Assembly (NCBI GenBank): GCA_947573445.1
Contig: CANPFR010000004.1
Span: forward strand, 1 to 64,000
Reading direction: 5' to 3'
DNA length: 64,000 nucleotides
DNA from: an uncultured Clostridia bacterium
GTDB taxonomy: Bacteria; Bacillota; Clostridia; TANB77; CAG-508
Shown here: positions 37,856 through 46,729 of the stretch, piece after piece
Layout: each line of letters opens with the position of its first letter
Numbering within the stretch: the stretch's first letter is position 1
Position numbers and translations under genes: made by a program
The notes under the pieces: generated by a model
Database searches by the model: none
Told to the model about the DNA's origin: nothing
Seen by the model: the letters and a program-made list of their open reading frames with translations, nothing else

Positions 37856-37894
37856 AAAGCATTTACTTCCAAATGTGAGGTAGGTGCTTTTTTT
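37856..37894 (+). terminator. Rho-independent terminator
   Basis: AAAGCA pairs with TGCTTT around an inner imperfect stem (TACTTC with GAGGTA) and is followed by seven T. Confidence 0.65.
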
Positions 37895-37909
37895 ATTGGA
37901 GGTACAGCG

Positions 37910-38704
37910 ATGAAAGAATTAGCAATAAAGGAACTTATGCGTAGTAAGGAAGAAAAACGAATATTAACAGGCAAAATTAGCGGAATTGAAGACGAGTATT
38001 ACAAATTAAGAAATGAAAATATATCTTGTGCAATTGTATGGTATGAGGATATAAAAATTCTGATTCCTAGTCTACATTTGGGAATATCAAAAGTAAATAA
38101 ATCTATGATTAGAGGGATGCTAGGAGCCGAAATTGATTTTATCGTAGTAGAAATAGATACCAATTCAAATATAGCAATTGCAAGCAGAAAAGATGCTATG
38201 GAATTACGTTCAAAGCTAGAGTTACCAAAGTTAAAATTAAATGACATTGTAAAGGTTAGAATTTTGGCTGTCGGTGTGAAGCATATCTTAGTAGAATTGT
38301 ACGGTGTGGAAGTAATTATCAAGGCAAATAATCTGCAACATACTTATATTTTTACTTGCAAGGACATATATTTGCCAGGTGAATATTTAAAAGTCAGAAT
38401 TAAGCAAATGGATCTTGAAAATAAGATATTTGAATTAAGTAGCAAAGATTTTCTGGAAAATCCCTATAAGACAATACGCAAATATATCACAGAGAGTGGA
38501 GAATATACAGGGAAAGTGATAGCATTTCCAAAGAAAAATAGTGGTGTTATTGTGCAATTAGATACTTCTAATATTACTTGTTTAGTCAGAGTGCCAGCCA
38601 GATTTAATAATTATCCACATTTTTTGGATAAAGTGTTGATAAAAGTTACTGAAATCAAAGAAGATAAAAAATTAATTTATGGATATTTAATGAGAGTTAT
38701 TTAG
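37910..38704 (+). CDS. S1-domain RNA-binding-like protein
   Basis: 264 residues that look like three OB/S1-type modules: residues about 18-95 (ILTGKISGIEDEYY), 100-170 (LNDIVKVRILAVGVKHILVEL) and 185-262 (GEYTGKVIAFPKKNSGVIVQL). The layout follows ribosomal protein S1-like proteins. Similar genes occur in clostridial conjugative elements; role unknown, perhaps translation or RNA handling. AGGAGG-like GGAGGTA precedes the ATG. Confidence 0.65.
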   Translation: MKELAIKELMRSKEEKRILTGKISGIEDEYYKLRNENISCAIVWYEDIKILIPSLHLGISKVNKSMIRGMLGAEIDFIVVEIDTNSNIAIASRKDAMELRSKLELPKLKLNDIVKVRILAVGVKHILVELYGVEVIIKANNLQHTYIFTCKDIYLPGEYLKVRIKQMDLENKIFELSSKDFLENPYKTIRKYITESGEYTGKVIAFPKKNSGVIVQLDTSNITCLVRVPARFNNYPHFLDKVLIKVTEIKEDKKLIYGYLMRVI

Positions 38705-38715
38705 GAGGTTTATTT

Positions 38716-39192
38716 ATGATAGATAAATTAAAAGTAATCAATTTTTTGCAAGACTTTGAATGTGCAAAGTTAAACCAGTTGCAAATATTATATGGTGATT
38801 CTAAAAACAATTTTAAAGACATTTTGAATGGAAATCTAGTAAGTAAGAAAGGCGATATATTTGTATATAATACTGGAAAAATAAACAATAATATGCTGGT
38901 AGCATTAGATATTTTATGCAAATATAAAGGTCGCTATATAAAATTTTATCGAGGTTATGAGCCAATCAGTATATCATTTTTAAGTAAAGAAAACTTGATA
39001 TATCATATCATTGTAGCAGATGAAGAAACGCAAAAAGGAGTAGTGAAACTTATCAATTATCCCACATCACTCCCCAAAGCAGATAGGCTAATTTTGGCCT
39101 TCCCCAGTAGGGAAGAGATAGAGAATATCGACTGTGAAATACCATTTTTGTATACTACTTATCCAGATTTCAAAATAATCAATAATGAATAA
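38716..39192 (+). CDS. Element protein next to the S1-like gene
   Basis: 158 residues; AGGAGG before the ATG, 11 bases after the S1-like stop. The N-terminal half is winged-helix-like (INFLQDFECAKLNQLQILYG), the C-terminal half alternating strand/helix (NLIYHIIVADEETQKGVVK, ADRLILAFPSREEIE). It may belong to the DUF5697 family; I am not sure. Confidence 0.5.
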   Translation: MIDKLKVINFLQDFECAKLNQLQILYGDSKNNFKDILNGNLVSKKGDIFVYNTGKINNNMLVALDILCKYKGRYIKFYRGYEPISISFLSKENLIYHIIVADEETQKGVVKLINYPTSLPKADRLILAFPSREEIENIDCEIPFLYTTYPDFKIINNE

Positions 39193-39200
39193 GAAATGAA

Positions 39201-39231
39201 AATAGCCTTAGATAAAATATCCAAGGCTATT
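39201..39231. terminator. Convergent terminator hairpin
   Basis: AATAGCCTT (39201-39209) pairs with AAGGCTATT (39223-39231) between a rightward and a leftward gene. Confidence 0.7.
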
Positions 39232-39234
39232 GAT

Positions 39235-39513
39235 TTATTTTCTATTAACAATATCTTTTAATGCTTTTCCTGCTTTAAACTTAGGTGATTTAGATGCAGG
39301 AATTCTTAATTCTTCACCAGTTTGAGGATTTTTTCCTTTTCTAGCTGCTCTTTTTACTACTTCAAAAGAACCAAATCCAACTAATTGAATTTTATCTTCT
39401 TTTGCCAATGCTTCTGTAATTACCTCAATAAGTGCATTTAAAGATTCTTCTGTTACTTTTTTCGTTTGTTCAGTTTTTTTAGCCATTGCTTCGACTAATT
39501 CTGCTTTGTTCAT
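39235..39513 (-). CDS. hup: HU-family DNA-binding protein
   Basis: 92 residues, MNKAELVEAMA start, VGFGSFEVVKRAARKGKNPQ and GEELRIPASKSPKFKAGKALKD: complete HU. A nucleoid-like DNA-bending protein; on an element it may assist recombination or replication, or this stretch may be chromosomal. AAGGAG precedes the ATG. Confidence 0.95.
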   Translation of the reverse strand: MNKAELVEAMAKKTEQTKKVTEESLNALIEVITEALAKEDKIQLVGFGSFEVVKRAARKGKNPQTGEELRIPASKSPKFKAGKALKDIVNRK

Positions 39514-39612
39514 TGTATAATTCTCCTTTCTTACATTCTAGTTTAAATTTACCAAATAATTTGTATAATGTCAATAGAAAATCTATTTGTTATATATATC
39601 AATATTTTCGTT

Positions 39613-40335
39613 TTAAATTTTACCTAAAACAGCCGAAATTATGGTTTTTGGTCCAGGTTTTGAAAAATGACAAAGATACAAATAATTTAATAACTTTTCT
39701 TCCTCACATTCAAGTGTCATCATATTTGTCGCATTTATAATATTACATTTTATATTATGAGCAGTTTTGCCATATTTTTCAGCAACGATAGGATAAATGT
39801 CCTTTTCTAAATTATCATCATAATAATCCTTGGAAATATACAACAAGTAAATTGTTTCAATCAAGTATTTCGTCCCATTATAAGATAAATTGTAGCCTAA
39901 ATAACATAATTCATTTTTTATCTTTTCCTTAATTATATTTTCTCGAGAATCCTTTTTTAAAAAAGTCTGTGAACTTACTCTTGATATAAGCAATTTATTA
40001 ATTGACTTAGATACTTCATTAATATTATTGGACTTTATTATATAATTGTTTTTACTTGGCGAAATATTAGATATATCTTGTTGTTCTAAAAGCATAATTG
40101 TAGAATTTTCCAATTGTTCTTTACTAATTATTTTTTTATGCTTTATTTCTTTATAGTCAGAAAATTTAAAATCCATTAAAATTACATCAATATTATGGTT
40201 TGAAACTGCAAATGATATTTCCTCCATATTACTTGCTATTGCACAAAGTCTTATATTTTTATTTTCTACAGTTATATTATTAATCAACTTTTTACAATAT
40301 TTCATGTCTTCTTCGACTAATAGTACATTTACCAT
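39613..40335 (-). CDS. Spo0A-like response regulator with degenerate receiver
   Basis: 240 residues. The N-terminal part is receiver-like (VNVLLVEEDMKYCKKLI, IDVILMDFKF) and keeps an acidic pair (EED) and the MD aspartate. The C-terminal part follows Spo0A: KNELCYLGYNLSYNGTKYLIETIYLL, then DIYPIVAEKYGKTAHNIKCNI as the recognition region. It should bind DNA like Spo0A, but it is shorter and diverged, so probably a paralogue adapted to other genes. Its divergent neighbour is the secreted-protein gene at 40.6 kb. Confidence 0.75.
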   Translation of the reverse strand: MVNVLLVEEDMKYCKKLINNITVENKNIRLCAIASNMEEISFAVSNHNIDVILMDFKFSDYKEIKHKKIISKEQLENSTIMLLEQQDISNISPSKNNYIIKSNNINEVSKSINKLLISRVSSQTFLKKDSRENIIKEKIKNELCYLGYNLSYNGTKYLIETIYLLYISKDYYDDNLEKDIYPIVAEKYGKTAHNIKCNIINATNMMTLECEEEKLLNYLYLCHFSKPGPKTIISAVLGKI

Positions 40336-40420
40336 AATAAAACTTTTCCTCCATTTTTTTCTACATTTAAATTAGAGAAGAGTTTTTAAAAAAAGGGGTT
40401 CAAATTTTATTAAAATTTTT

Positions 40421-40478
40421 TTATCTTTTTTTATCTTTTTTTATCTTTTTAATTTTTTTATATTGATTATGCTAAAAT
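40421..40478 (+). promoter_or_regulatory. Direct-repeat promoter of the secreted-protein gene
   Basis: Three perfect copies of TTATCTTTTT (40421-40450, period 10) are followed after 17 bases by an extended -10, TATGCTAAAAT (40468-40478). The repeats occupy the -35 position, so an activator that binds one turn apart is likely. The same layout recurs at 43.3, 46.1 and 46.7 kb. Confidence 0.7.
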
Positions 40479-40597
40479 AATGCTGTTTAGCATTGTTGCT
40501 TACATAGAACAGTGTTGGTCGATTGAAAAATAAATAGTTTTATAAAAAATCGACTAATATAGGAAAATGATTAGTTTCAACAACAGGAGGTAATTTT

Positions 40598-41101
40598 ATG
40601 AGAAATTTTAGACGGCTTGGAGCGTTATTATTGACAGCTCTCATGATTATTGGAACTACTAACACAACTGCTTTTGCAGCAGACGTATCGCAAAATAATG
40701 AATCTAATGTAATTACAAAACCAGAAACTGTCTACGAATTTGAGATTACACCTGAAATGGTGAATGCAGATGGTTCTGGAATTATGCCAATGTCAACAAT
40801 TGATCAGAGTTTTAACATGACAACCTCACATACTGGCAGTACGAGAACATATTATGGCAATACGCTTAGATACGGTATATCTGTAACAGATGCTAATGGA
40901 AATGCAGTCGATAATATTGTAGCTATACGGCTATATCGTTCTAATGGTTCACTTGTGTCAGAAGATCAGGTTTGGTGCAATGGAGGTCAATATGTTAGAG
41001 AAGCACCTATTTCTTCTGGCTCTGCATATTATTTTAAGTATTTATTAGCTTATGGCACAACAAGGACTTTAAAAGTTCATATGTATATCATGTCATATTA
41101 A
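40598..41101 (+). CDS. Small secreted protein, family A
   Basis: 167 residues; AGGAGG before the ATG. Signal peptide to TAFA|ADVS, a spacer, then a beta-rich domain from STIDQSFNM to the end (TLKVHMYIMSY). No known family. Two in-frame CGG codons (40613, 40928) must be read here as arginine triplets: four-base reading at the first stops after six more codons. With a more balanced base composition than its neighbours, this suggests recent acquisition. Confidence 0.72.
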   Translation: MRNFRRLGALLLTALMIIGTTNTTAFAADVSQNNESNVITKPETVYEFEITPEMVNADGSGIMPMSTIDQSFNMTTSHTGSTRTYYGNTLRYGISVTDANGNAVDNIVAIRLYRSNGSLVSEDQVWCNGGQYVREAPISSGSAYYFKYLLAYGTTRTLKVHMYIMSY

Positions 41102-41143
41102 TATTATTATTTGATGCTCACTTATCAATCATTTTCCTATAAC

Positions 41144-41173
41144 AAAAAGCATGGCGTTTTAGCCATGCTTTTT
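41144..41173. terminator. Convergent terminator hairpin
   Basis: AAAAAGCATGGC (41144-41155) and GCCATGCTTTTT (41162-41173), 12 paired bases, with A and T runs for both strands. Confidence 0.85.
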
Positions 41174-41174
41174 A

Positions 41175-42206
41175 CTAAGTATTTAATTCTATATCCATAA
41201 TTTCATTTTCATCTATTTGAATACTTAAACATAATTTATCCATATTCTTATAGATTTTACTTATATCAAATTCTATATTGTATGTTGAACTATTTTCTAA
41301 ATTCTCAGAAAACCATGCTATACAATTATATGTTTCACCAACTGCATTCCTTAAAATTGGCTTATTGGCAAAAATAATTTCATCATTACATTTTACATCA
41401 AGTTCAAGAAAAATTTTTAATGTTGTTTCTGACAATGTAATTTTACTTTGAATAATATGCTCATTTGAAACAGGTTGATAAATTATATTATCTCTTTGTA
41501 TAAATTTATCATCTAATGTTATTTCAAAATTCCAATTACCATTAATAACTATTTCATTATTTATTTTTAGACTATCTATATTAATTAATAAAACTTTAGA
41601 AGGTGGAAAATTATCTGAAGTATATAAAATAGATTGTCTCAAAATACCTTCTTCTAATTTAATTGGATCATTATATTTTTTCATAGAAGTAACACTTAAT
41701 GGATTTTCAATGCTAGAATTTTCACTGTCATATTGATACAACAAATTACCTCTATCATCTTTAATGCTATATCGATTCAATTCTATATAATCCATAATAG
41801 TACCACTATTGCAACTATACACATAGGATATATCTAAATTTGAATTATTCATCATAATATAATCGACTTTTATACCAATATCATTATTATAAATAAAGTC
41901 CATATCAACATTCTGTACATATCCATTTTCAACCGCTGTATCAATGGATTTTGTGGAATTATTAAAAATCGAAGTTATCATATTAACAATATCTTTCGCA
42001 AAAACAACTCCTGTTGTTAAAACTAGGATAGAAAAAATATACATTATTATTTGAGGGATACTTTTCTTTATTCTTTTTGTTTGTTTTTTATTAAAAGCAT
42101 TCTGTATTGTATACTGAGTAGATAACGGTATATCTGTTTTTCTTTTTTTCTCAAAATGTTCGAATAATTCTTTTTCTATCTCTGAAAATTCATTTTTGTC
42201 TTTCAT
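41175..42206 (-). CDS. Anti-sigma factor, DUF4179 type (module 1)
   Basis: 343 residues. A cytoplasmic N-terminal segment (about 1-55) would bind the sigma factor. One membrane helix follows (IIMYIFSILVLTTGVVFA), then KDIVNMITSIFNNSTKSIDTAVENGYVQ, the DUF4179 signature, and a beta-rich outer domain. AAAGGAGGG precedes the ATG. It is three bases from the sigma gene. Three more copies of this arrangement exist in the window. Confidence 0.8.
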   Translation of the reverse strand: MKDKNEFSEIEKELFEHFEKKRKTDIPLSTQYTIQNAFNKKQTKRIKKSIPQIIMYIFSILVLTTGVVFAKDIVNMITSIFNNSTKSIDTAVENGYVQNVDMDFIYNNDIGIKVDYIMMNNSNLDISYVYSCNSGTIMDYIELNRYSIKDDRGNLLYQYDSENSSIENPLSVTSMKKYNDPIKLEEGILRQSILYTSDNFPPSKVLLINIDSLKINNEIVINGNWNFEITLDDKFIQRDNIIYQPVSNEHIIQSKITLSETTLKIFLELDVKCNDEIIFANKPILRNAVGETYNCIAWFSENLENSSTYNIEFDISKIYKNMDKLCLSIQIDENEIMDIELNT

Positions 42207-42208
42207 AC

Positions 42209-42742
42209 TTATCCCTCCTTTCTCTTTTTTCTGATTTTTTCTTCAGCTCTTCGTAGTCGAGTTTTTACAGTATTTATGCTTATATTTAATATATCAGCAA
42301 TTTCTTTTTTAGAAAAACGATTACCAAAATATAAAATAATAATGTTTTGTTCATTTGGTTTTAATTCTTTTATCATTAAATCATAATCCATTTTACTATC
42401 CAATTTGTCTTCTATTGTATTAATACCCCAATCTATCTCATTTACATCAGACCTTCTTATGATTTTATTAAATAAATTGATTCTTTTATATTTTTCCCTA
42501 TAAAATCTGTTGCATTCATTTATTAATATTCTTATAATCCATGTTTTAAAATATTTAGGTTCTCTTAATTTACTTATATTTTTGAATGCGTTTAACATTG
42601 TTTCTTGTATTACATCATTAGCATCTTCAATATTATTTAGCTTCATGTAAGCAATGTTAAATAAATAATTTTGCACTAATTTTACACATTCTATAAATGC
42701 TTCTTTATCTCCGTTCTTAGCTTTATTAATTAGTTCTTCCAA
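42209..42742 (-). CDS. ECF-type sigma factor (module 1)
   Basis: 177 residues: sigma2 (AFIECVKLVQNYLFNIAYMKL, DANDVIQETMLNAFKNI, FKTWIIRILINECN) and sigma4 (ELKPNEQNIIILYFGNRFSKKEIADILNISINTVKTRL). The start chosen is TTG at 42742, seven bases after GGAGG, which makes it the same length as its paralogues; upstream ATG codons have no ribosome site. Confidence 0.88.
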   Translation of the reverse strand: MEELINKAKNGDKEAFIECVKLVQNYLFNIAYMKLNNIEDANDVIQETMLNAFKNISKLREPKYFKTWIIRILINECNRFYREKYKRINLFNKIIRRSDVNEIDWGINTIEDKLDSKMDYDLMIKELKPNEQNIIILYFGNRFSKKEIADILNISINTVKTRLRRAEEKIRKKRKEG

Positions 42743-42798
42743 TTCTTCCTCCAAAATAAAAAGCATATGAATGAACATATACTTTAGCTTTTATTATT

Positions 42799-43128
42799 TT
42801 AGTTTTTATTTCTCTTTATAAATCGAATCGTTTGTAACAAAAATTCCTTTTCTTCATCATTTAATGTTAAAATCTCTTTGTTTAATTGATTATTTATTGG
42901 TTTTACATCAAGAAACTCTTCTAAAATATCATTCGGAGTAACATTTAGGGCATTACATAATTTAACTAAAGTTAATGAACTAATAATTGAAACCTCTCTT
43001 TCTGTTTTTGAAATGGTATCTTCCGAAAGATTAGCATTTTCTGCTAAAGTTTCTTGTGATGTATTTCTAAGTTCTTTTATTTTTCTAGCAATGGCTTGTT
43101 TAAAATCTTCTTCATTTATATTTTTCAT
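42799..43128 (-). CDS. XRE-family transcription regulator
   Basis: 109 residues; helix-turn-helix AIARKIKELRNTSQETLAENANLSEDTISKTER (about residues 10-42), then LVKLCNALNVTPNDILEEF. The start at 43128 has GGAGG 12 bases upstream. It shares the direct-repeat promoter type with the secreted proteins and lies upstream of sigma module 1, so it may be its switch. Confidence 0.85.
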   Translation of the reverse strand: MKNINEEDFKQAIARKIKELRNTSQETLAENANLSEDTISKTEREVSIISSLTLVKLCNALNVTPNDILEEFLDVKPINNQLNKEILTLNDEEKEFLLQTIRFIKRNKN

Positions 43129-43270
43129 ACTTTTTATGTCCTCCAACAACATCTTTTTTATAAGTATATCAATATAAATTTCACTTTTTAACCGCCCGAT
43201 ATCTTTCTTATATACTACATTTTCGTATCTTAATACGAAAGATAATTAAAATATAGAATATATTTTTTAT

Positions 43271-43319
43271 AGGTTATCATTCTTTTAATCTTTAATTTAA
43301 AAAAGATAAAAAAAGATAA
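43271..43319 (-). promoter_or_regulatory. Direct-repeat promoter of the XRE gene, shared region with sigma module 2
   Basis: On the minus strand: two TTATCTTTTT copies (43300-43319), 18 bases, then AATGATAACCT (43271-43281) as extended -10. The 397-base gap 43153-43549 also holds, rightward, an extended -10-like TATGATAGAAAAT near 43347 and the conserved leader at 43397. Confidence 0.6.
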
Positions 43320-43396
43320 ATTATAAAAATTGAGTCTTTTATAAATATGATAGAAAATTATTACAATTGTATAAAAACAAAAATTCAAAATTTATA

Positions 43397-43432
43397 TGCA
43401 ACTTTTTATTATAAAAAAAAGACTAATAAAGT
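43397..43432 (+). repeat. Conserved leader of sigma modules 2 and 3, copy 1
   Basis: TGCAACTTTTT, then ATAAAAAAAAGACTAATAAAGT. It is nearly identical to 46858-46893, in both cases in the 5' leader of a sigma-factor operon. Confidence 0.65.
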
Positions 43433-43549
43433 AATACGGAAAAATTATTAATAGAACTAATTTATAATTTTTTTAATTTATGCAACGCAAAGGAAGTTTT
43501 TAACATCTTATATATAAATAAATATTAATTTATACAAGGAGAATATTTA

Positions 43550-44074
43550 ATGAACAAATTAGTTAAAAAAGCTAAAAATGGTGATAAAAAAGCTTTTGAA
43601 CAACTTATTTTATATTATCAAGAAGATTTATATAAAATAGCAAAAGCTCATTTATTTATAGAAGATGATATTAATGATGCTATTCAAGAAACTATTATTT
43701 TGGCTTATGAATATATTGGTAATTTAACTAATATATCAAAGTTTAAATCTTGGTTAATAAGAATATTAATTAACGAATGTAATGCAATTTATAGAAAGAA
43801 AAAACAAGAAAATAGTGTCTCTTATGATTCTCTTGAGATAGAAAAATACATAAAGCAAGATTATGAGATGAAAAACAATTTGGAATTTTATAGTCTAATA
43901 AGTAATTTAAATGTAGAAGAAAAATCAATATTAATTTTATATTATGTAGAAGGTTACAAGCCTAAAGAAATTTCTAAAATATTAGATATAAATAATAATA
44001 CAGTAAGAAGTAAAATATTAAGAGCTAAAAATAAAATAAAAAATGATTTAAAGGAGGATTATCAATATGAATAA
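43550..44074 (+). CDS. ECF-type sigma factor (module 2)
   Basis: 174 residues with sigma2 (AFEQLILYYQEDLYKIA, INDAIQETIILAYEYI, FKSWLIRILINECNAIYR) and sigma4 (NVEEKSILILYYVEGYKPKEISKILDINNNTVRSKI). AAGGAG precedes the ATG. It overlaps the anti-sigma gene by eight bases, so the pair is co-translated. Confidence 0.9.
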   Translation: MNKLVKKAKNGDKKAFEQLILYYQEDLYKIAKAHLFIEDDINDAIQETIILAYEYIGNLTNISKFKSWLIRILINECNAIYRKKKQENSVSYDSLEIEKYIKQDYEMKNNLEFYSLISNLNVEEKSILILYYVEGYKPKEISKILDINNNTVRSKILRAKNKIKNDLKEDYQYE

Positions 44075-45197
44075 AGAAGACAAAAAATTATATTGCAAAT
44101 TAAATGAAAGTATAAAAATTTCGCAGAGTTGTAGGGATACTATATATAATACTTTTGATAAATTACCAGAAAAAGAAAAACATATTGAAAAATATAGCAA
44201 ATTAAGGTTATCTGTTGCAATAACATTTTGCTCTTTATTTTTAATAACAGGAATAGCATTTGGAAAAGATATTGGAGAGCTTTTTCAGGGGCTTTTAAGT
44301 CATAATAAGGGAATTATTTCCGCTATCGAAAATAATTTTGTAGAAACCAATCCTAGTAAGTACATCGAATCAAGTAATGTAAAAGCATATATAGATAGTG
44401 TTTTGATGGATGATTATAAATTATGTATTTCATTATCGTTTGAATTACCGGCAGAATATGCAAAGGAAAATATACATCGAATTGAAATTCCTAATATTAT
44501 TATTTATGATGAAAATAATAATATTTTATATCAAATGGCCATGAAAGAAATTGATTACTCTTTCTTTAATAATCCTGAAATAAGTGAAGATAATTTTTCA
44601 TATCAGACTTCATCTAGCATAGGCTGGGCTGAAAAAGATGGTAATATATATTCATTTTCATATATAATAGATTCAAATGGTTTTCCTAAATCAAGAACTA
44701 TAAATATAAGGTTTGACGAAATAAATTTAGTCGATAAAGATTTGTTAGACTATGAGTTAGGGTTATCAGATATGGAAATAATTAACAGAGCAACTTTATA
44801 TCATATATCTGGAAAATGGGAATTAAAATATGATCTATCTCAAAAAACATATAATAGAGAAAATTATACTTACAAAATAAAAAATTATGCAGATTATCCA
44901 TTTAACTTTCCAAAAGAATTAATTGTATCTAATACCGAAAGCAGATTAGAATTTTCTTACGATCTGCATAATATATCAGCAGGTGAAGATGTTTCAATGG
45001 ATAGAGATGCTTATATACAAACTCAAGATGATAAAATTTTGATAACCGAATGTGAACATGAATATAATGGTTATAATGCATATTGTCGATATTTTTTCCA
45101 ATTAAGTATATTTAATTCTAACTCTACCATGCAATTGGTTATTCCACGAGATAATGGAAAAGATATAGTATTACAATTAGAAAGAATCGAAAAATAA
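44067..45197 (+). CDS. Anti-sigma factor, DUF4179 type (module 2)
   Basis: 376 residues; cytoplasmic segment to about 50, membrane helix LSVAITFCSLFLITGIAF, then GKDIGELFQGLLSHNKGIISAIENNFVE and a large outer beta-rich domain. AAGGAGG precedes the ATG. Presumably senses an outside signal and frees its sigma factor. Confidence 0.8.
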   Translation: MNKEDKKLYCKLNESIKISQSCRDTIYNTFDKLPEKEKHIEKYSKLRLSVAITFCSLFLITGIAFGKDIGELFQGLLSHNKGIISAIENNFVETNPSKYIESSNVKAYIDSVLMDDYKLCISLSFELPAEYAKENIHRIEIPNIIIYDENNNILYQMAMKEIDYSFFNNPEISEDNFSYQTSSSIGWAEKDGNIYSFSYIIDSNGFPKSRTINIRFDEINLVDKDLLDYELGLSDMEIINRATLYHISGKWELKYDLSQKTYNRENYTYKIKNYADYPFNFPKELIVSNTESRLEFSYDLHNISAGEDVSMDRDAYIQTQDDKILITECEHEYNGYNAYCRYFFQLSIFNSNSTMQLVIPRDNGKDIVLQLERIEK

Positions 45198-45303
45198 TAG
45201 TATTTTAATTATAAATTATATTATAAAGTTATTAAATTGCTAATATTGCAAAGTAATTCTGAGTTTGAATTTTTTATATAATAATTATTATAATGCGAAA
45301 AAT

Positions 45304-45327
45304 ATAGGCAGTCAGAAGACTGCCTAT
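45304..45327. terminator. Terminator-like hairpin
   Basis: ATAGGCAGTC (45304-45313) and GACTGCCTAT (45318-45327), loop AGAA, between convergent genes. Confidence 0.6.
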
Positions 45328-45387
45328 ATCCATGTAGTGAGTTAGTGTGTTAATATGTTAATTTCTTAATGAGCATAACCAGTTGTA

Positions 45388-45960
45388 TTAGTTCCATGTG
45401 TAATAGGTAACAACAACATTAACTGAATTTGTAGAAGAAACATCATTGGATGTAAAACGCCAATAATATGTTTTACTATTGTCAATAGAAATCCAGTCAG
45501 CCTTTGTATTTTGAGATGTGTTTATGGTATGCCCAATAGCCTCACCAAGATTTGAAAAACCAAGACCAGTTCTCAAACTTGCTGTTACGGCTTGATCTTT
45601 GTTGTATCCACTTCTGCTGGTAACAGTTAATTCAAATCCCAGATAATTTCCAGAAGAAAATTTATGACCATTTCCGTCGTAATATCCACTTCCGAAATCA
45701 TAAAGTGTTGCCGTATCCCATATTCTAGGCATAATAGTACTAGTAGGGACTTCAAGAATAGCATCTTCCGAAGAATCAGCAATCTGATATTCCACTGTTG
45801 TAGCAACCATGCCGTCAGAAAGAACTTCACTGCTGACTATATCTCCTTTAACAACTGTGCTGTCATCCCGTATTTCTGCTGCAAAAGCTGTAGTGCTGAA
45901 AGTCCCCATAGTCATGATCATTGCAAAAATAAAAGCTTTAATGCGAGTTAATGTTTTCAT
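45388..45960 (-). CDS. Small secreted protein, family B
   Basis: 190 residues; ATG at 45960 with AGGAGG. Signal peptide ends at TAFA|AEI, and the mature part ends in a beta-rich domain (NYLGFELTVTSRSGYNKD, KADWISIDNSKTYYWRF, VVVTYYTW). An in-frame CGG at codon 31 (plus 45868-45870) must be Arg, as four-base reading meets a stop within ten codons. Ending and promoter resemble the other secreted proteins; function unknown. Confidence 0.7.
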   Translation of the reverse strand: MKTLTRIKAFIFAMIMTMGTFSTTAFAAEIRDDSTVVKGDIVSSEVLSDGMVATTVEYQIADSSEDAILEVPTSTIMPRIWDTATLYDFGSGYYDGNGHKFSSGNYLGFELTVTSRSGYNKDQAVTASLRTGLGFSNLGEAIGHTINTSQNTKADWISIDNSKTYYWRFTSNDVSSTNSVNVVVTYYTWN

Positions 45961-46068
45961 AGTAAATCCTCCTATTTGTTGTTTTGTATAACTCACTACA
46001 TGTAATTCCACCACACAAATTATCATGCAATAGAATTGCTATATTATGTCTCTACATAATATGAATAT

Positions 46069-46120
46069 ATATTAACATACTTTTTTACAAATATTAAAAG
46101 AAGATAAAATAAGATAAAAG
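46069..46120 (-). promoter_or_regulatory. Direct-repeat promoter of secreted protein B
   Basis: Minus strand: TTATCTTATT and TTATCTTCTT (46098-46117), 18 bases, then TATGTTAATAT (46069-46079). Confidence 0.65.
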
Positions 46121-46140
46121 ATTATATATTATTTACAACA

Positions 46141-46171
46141 AAAATGACATCCAAAACATGGATGTCATTTT
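46141..46171. terminator. Terminator hairpin
   Basis: AAAATGACATCCA (46141-46153) and TGGATGTCATTTT (46159-46171), 13 paired bases, behind secreted protein C. Confidence 0.8.
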
Positions 46172-46235
46172 GTTGTAAGTGTAATAAACTCTTACTAACA
46201 GATAAGAGGAACTATATACTAGCTATAAAAAATAT

Positions 46236-46649
46236 TTAGCCTCTCCAACTATAACTGATTACACGTGTAAGTGTAACACTACTGCATCCAAAACATGTGT
46301 ACCGTATTTTTATAGGTACACCTACTGGTATTGGTAACCAGTCGAGTTTATGATCTGCTCTTTGTGTGAAATCAATATAATAGGTATTTGGCTGTGGTAC
46401 ATCATTAATAAGTAACTGAACTCCAACTCCTGCAGGAGTACTGCCGTTTGTTACTTTTCCAGACAACTCAATTGCCATATAGTTTCCATCATGAGTTTTT
46501 GCTGGACTGGTTAATGAATTACCTGCAGTTATTGTTGCTGGAGTATTGTGCTGATACCAAGAAGCCGAAGCTGTTGTTGAAAATCCCATTAACATTGTAA
46601 AGGAAAGTAACAATGCTAATAAAACCTTAAAACGTTTTACTCTTTTCAT
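46236..46649 (-). CDS. Small secreted protein, family C
   Basis: 137 residues; ATG at 46649 after GGAGG. Signal peptide ends near ASAS|WYQH. The mature part is about 105 residues, beta-rich, with CFGC and the end VTLTRVISYSWRG, like VVVTYYTW in protein B. One in-frame CGG (46302-46304) is best read as Arg, since four-base reading replaces the homologous end. Possibly a bacteriocin-like or cell-surface effector; not recognised. Confidence 0.68.
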   Translation of the reverse strand: MKRVKRFKVLLALLLSFTMLMGFSTTASASWYQHNTPATITAGNSLTSPAKTHDGNYMAIELSGKVTNGSTPAGVGVQLLINDVPQPNTYYIDFTQRADHKLDWLPIPVGVPIKIRYTCFGCSSVTLTRVISYSWRG

Positions 46650-46729
46650 ATAAAACCTCCTTTTTAATGGGTTCCTCTTATCTTTGTCCAAACATAATGT
46701 TCAGACTGCAAAAATATTTGCATGTTTAT

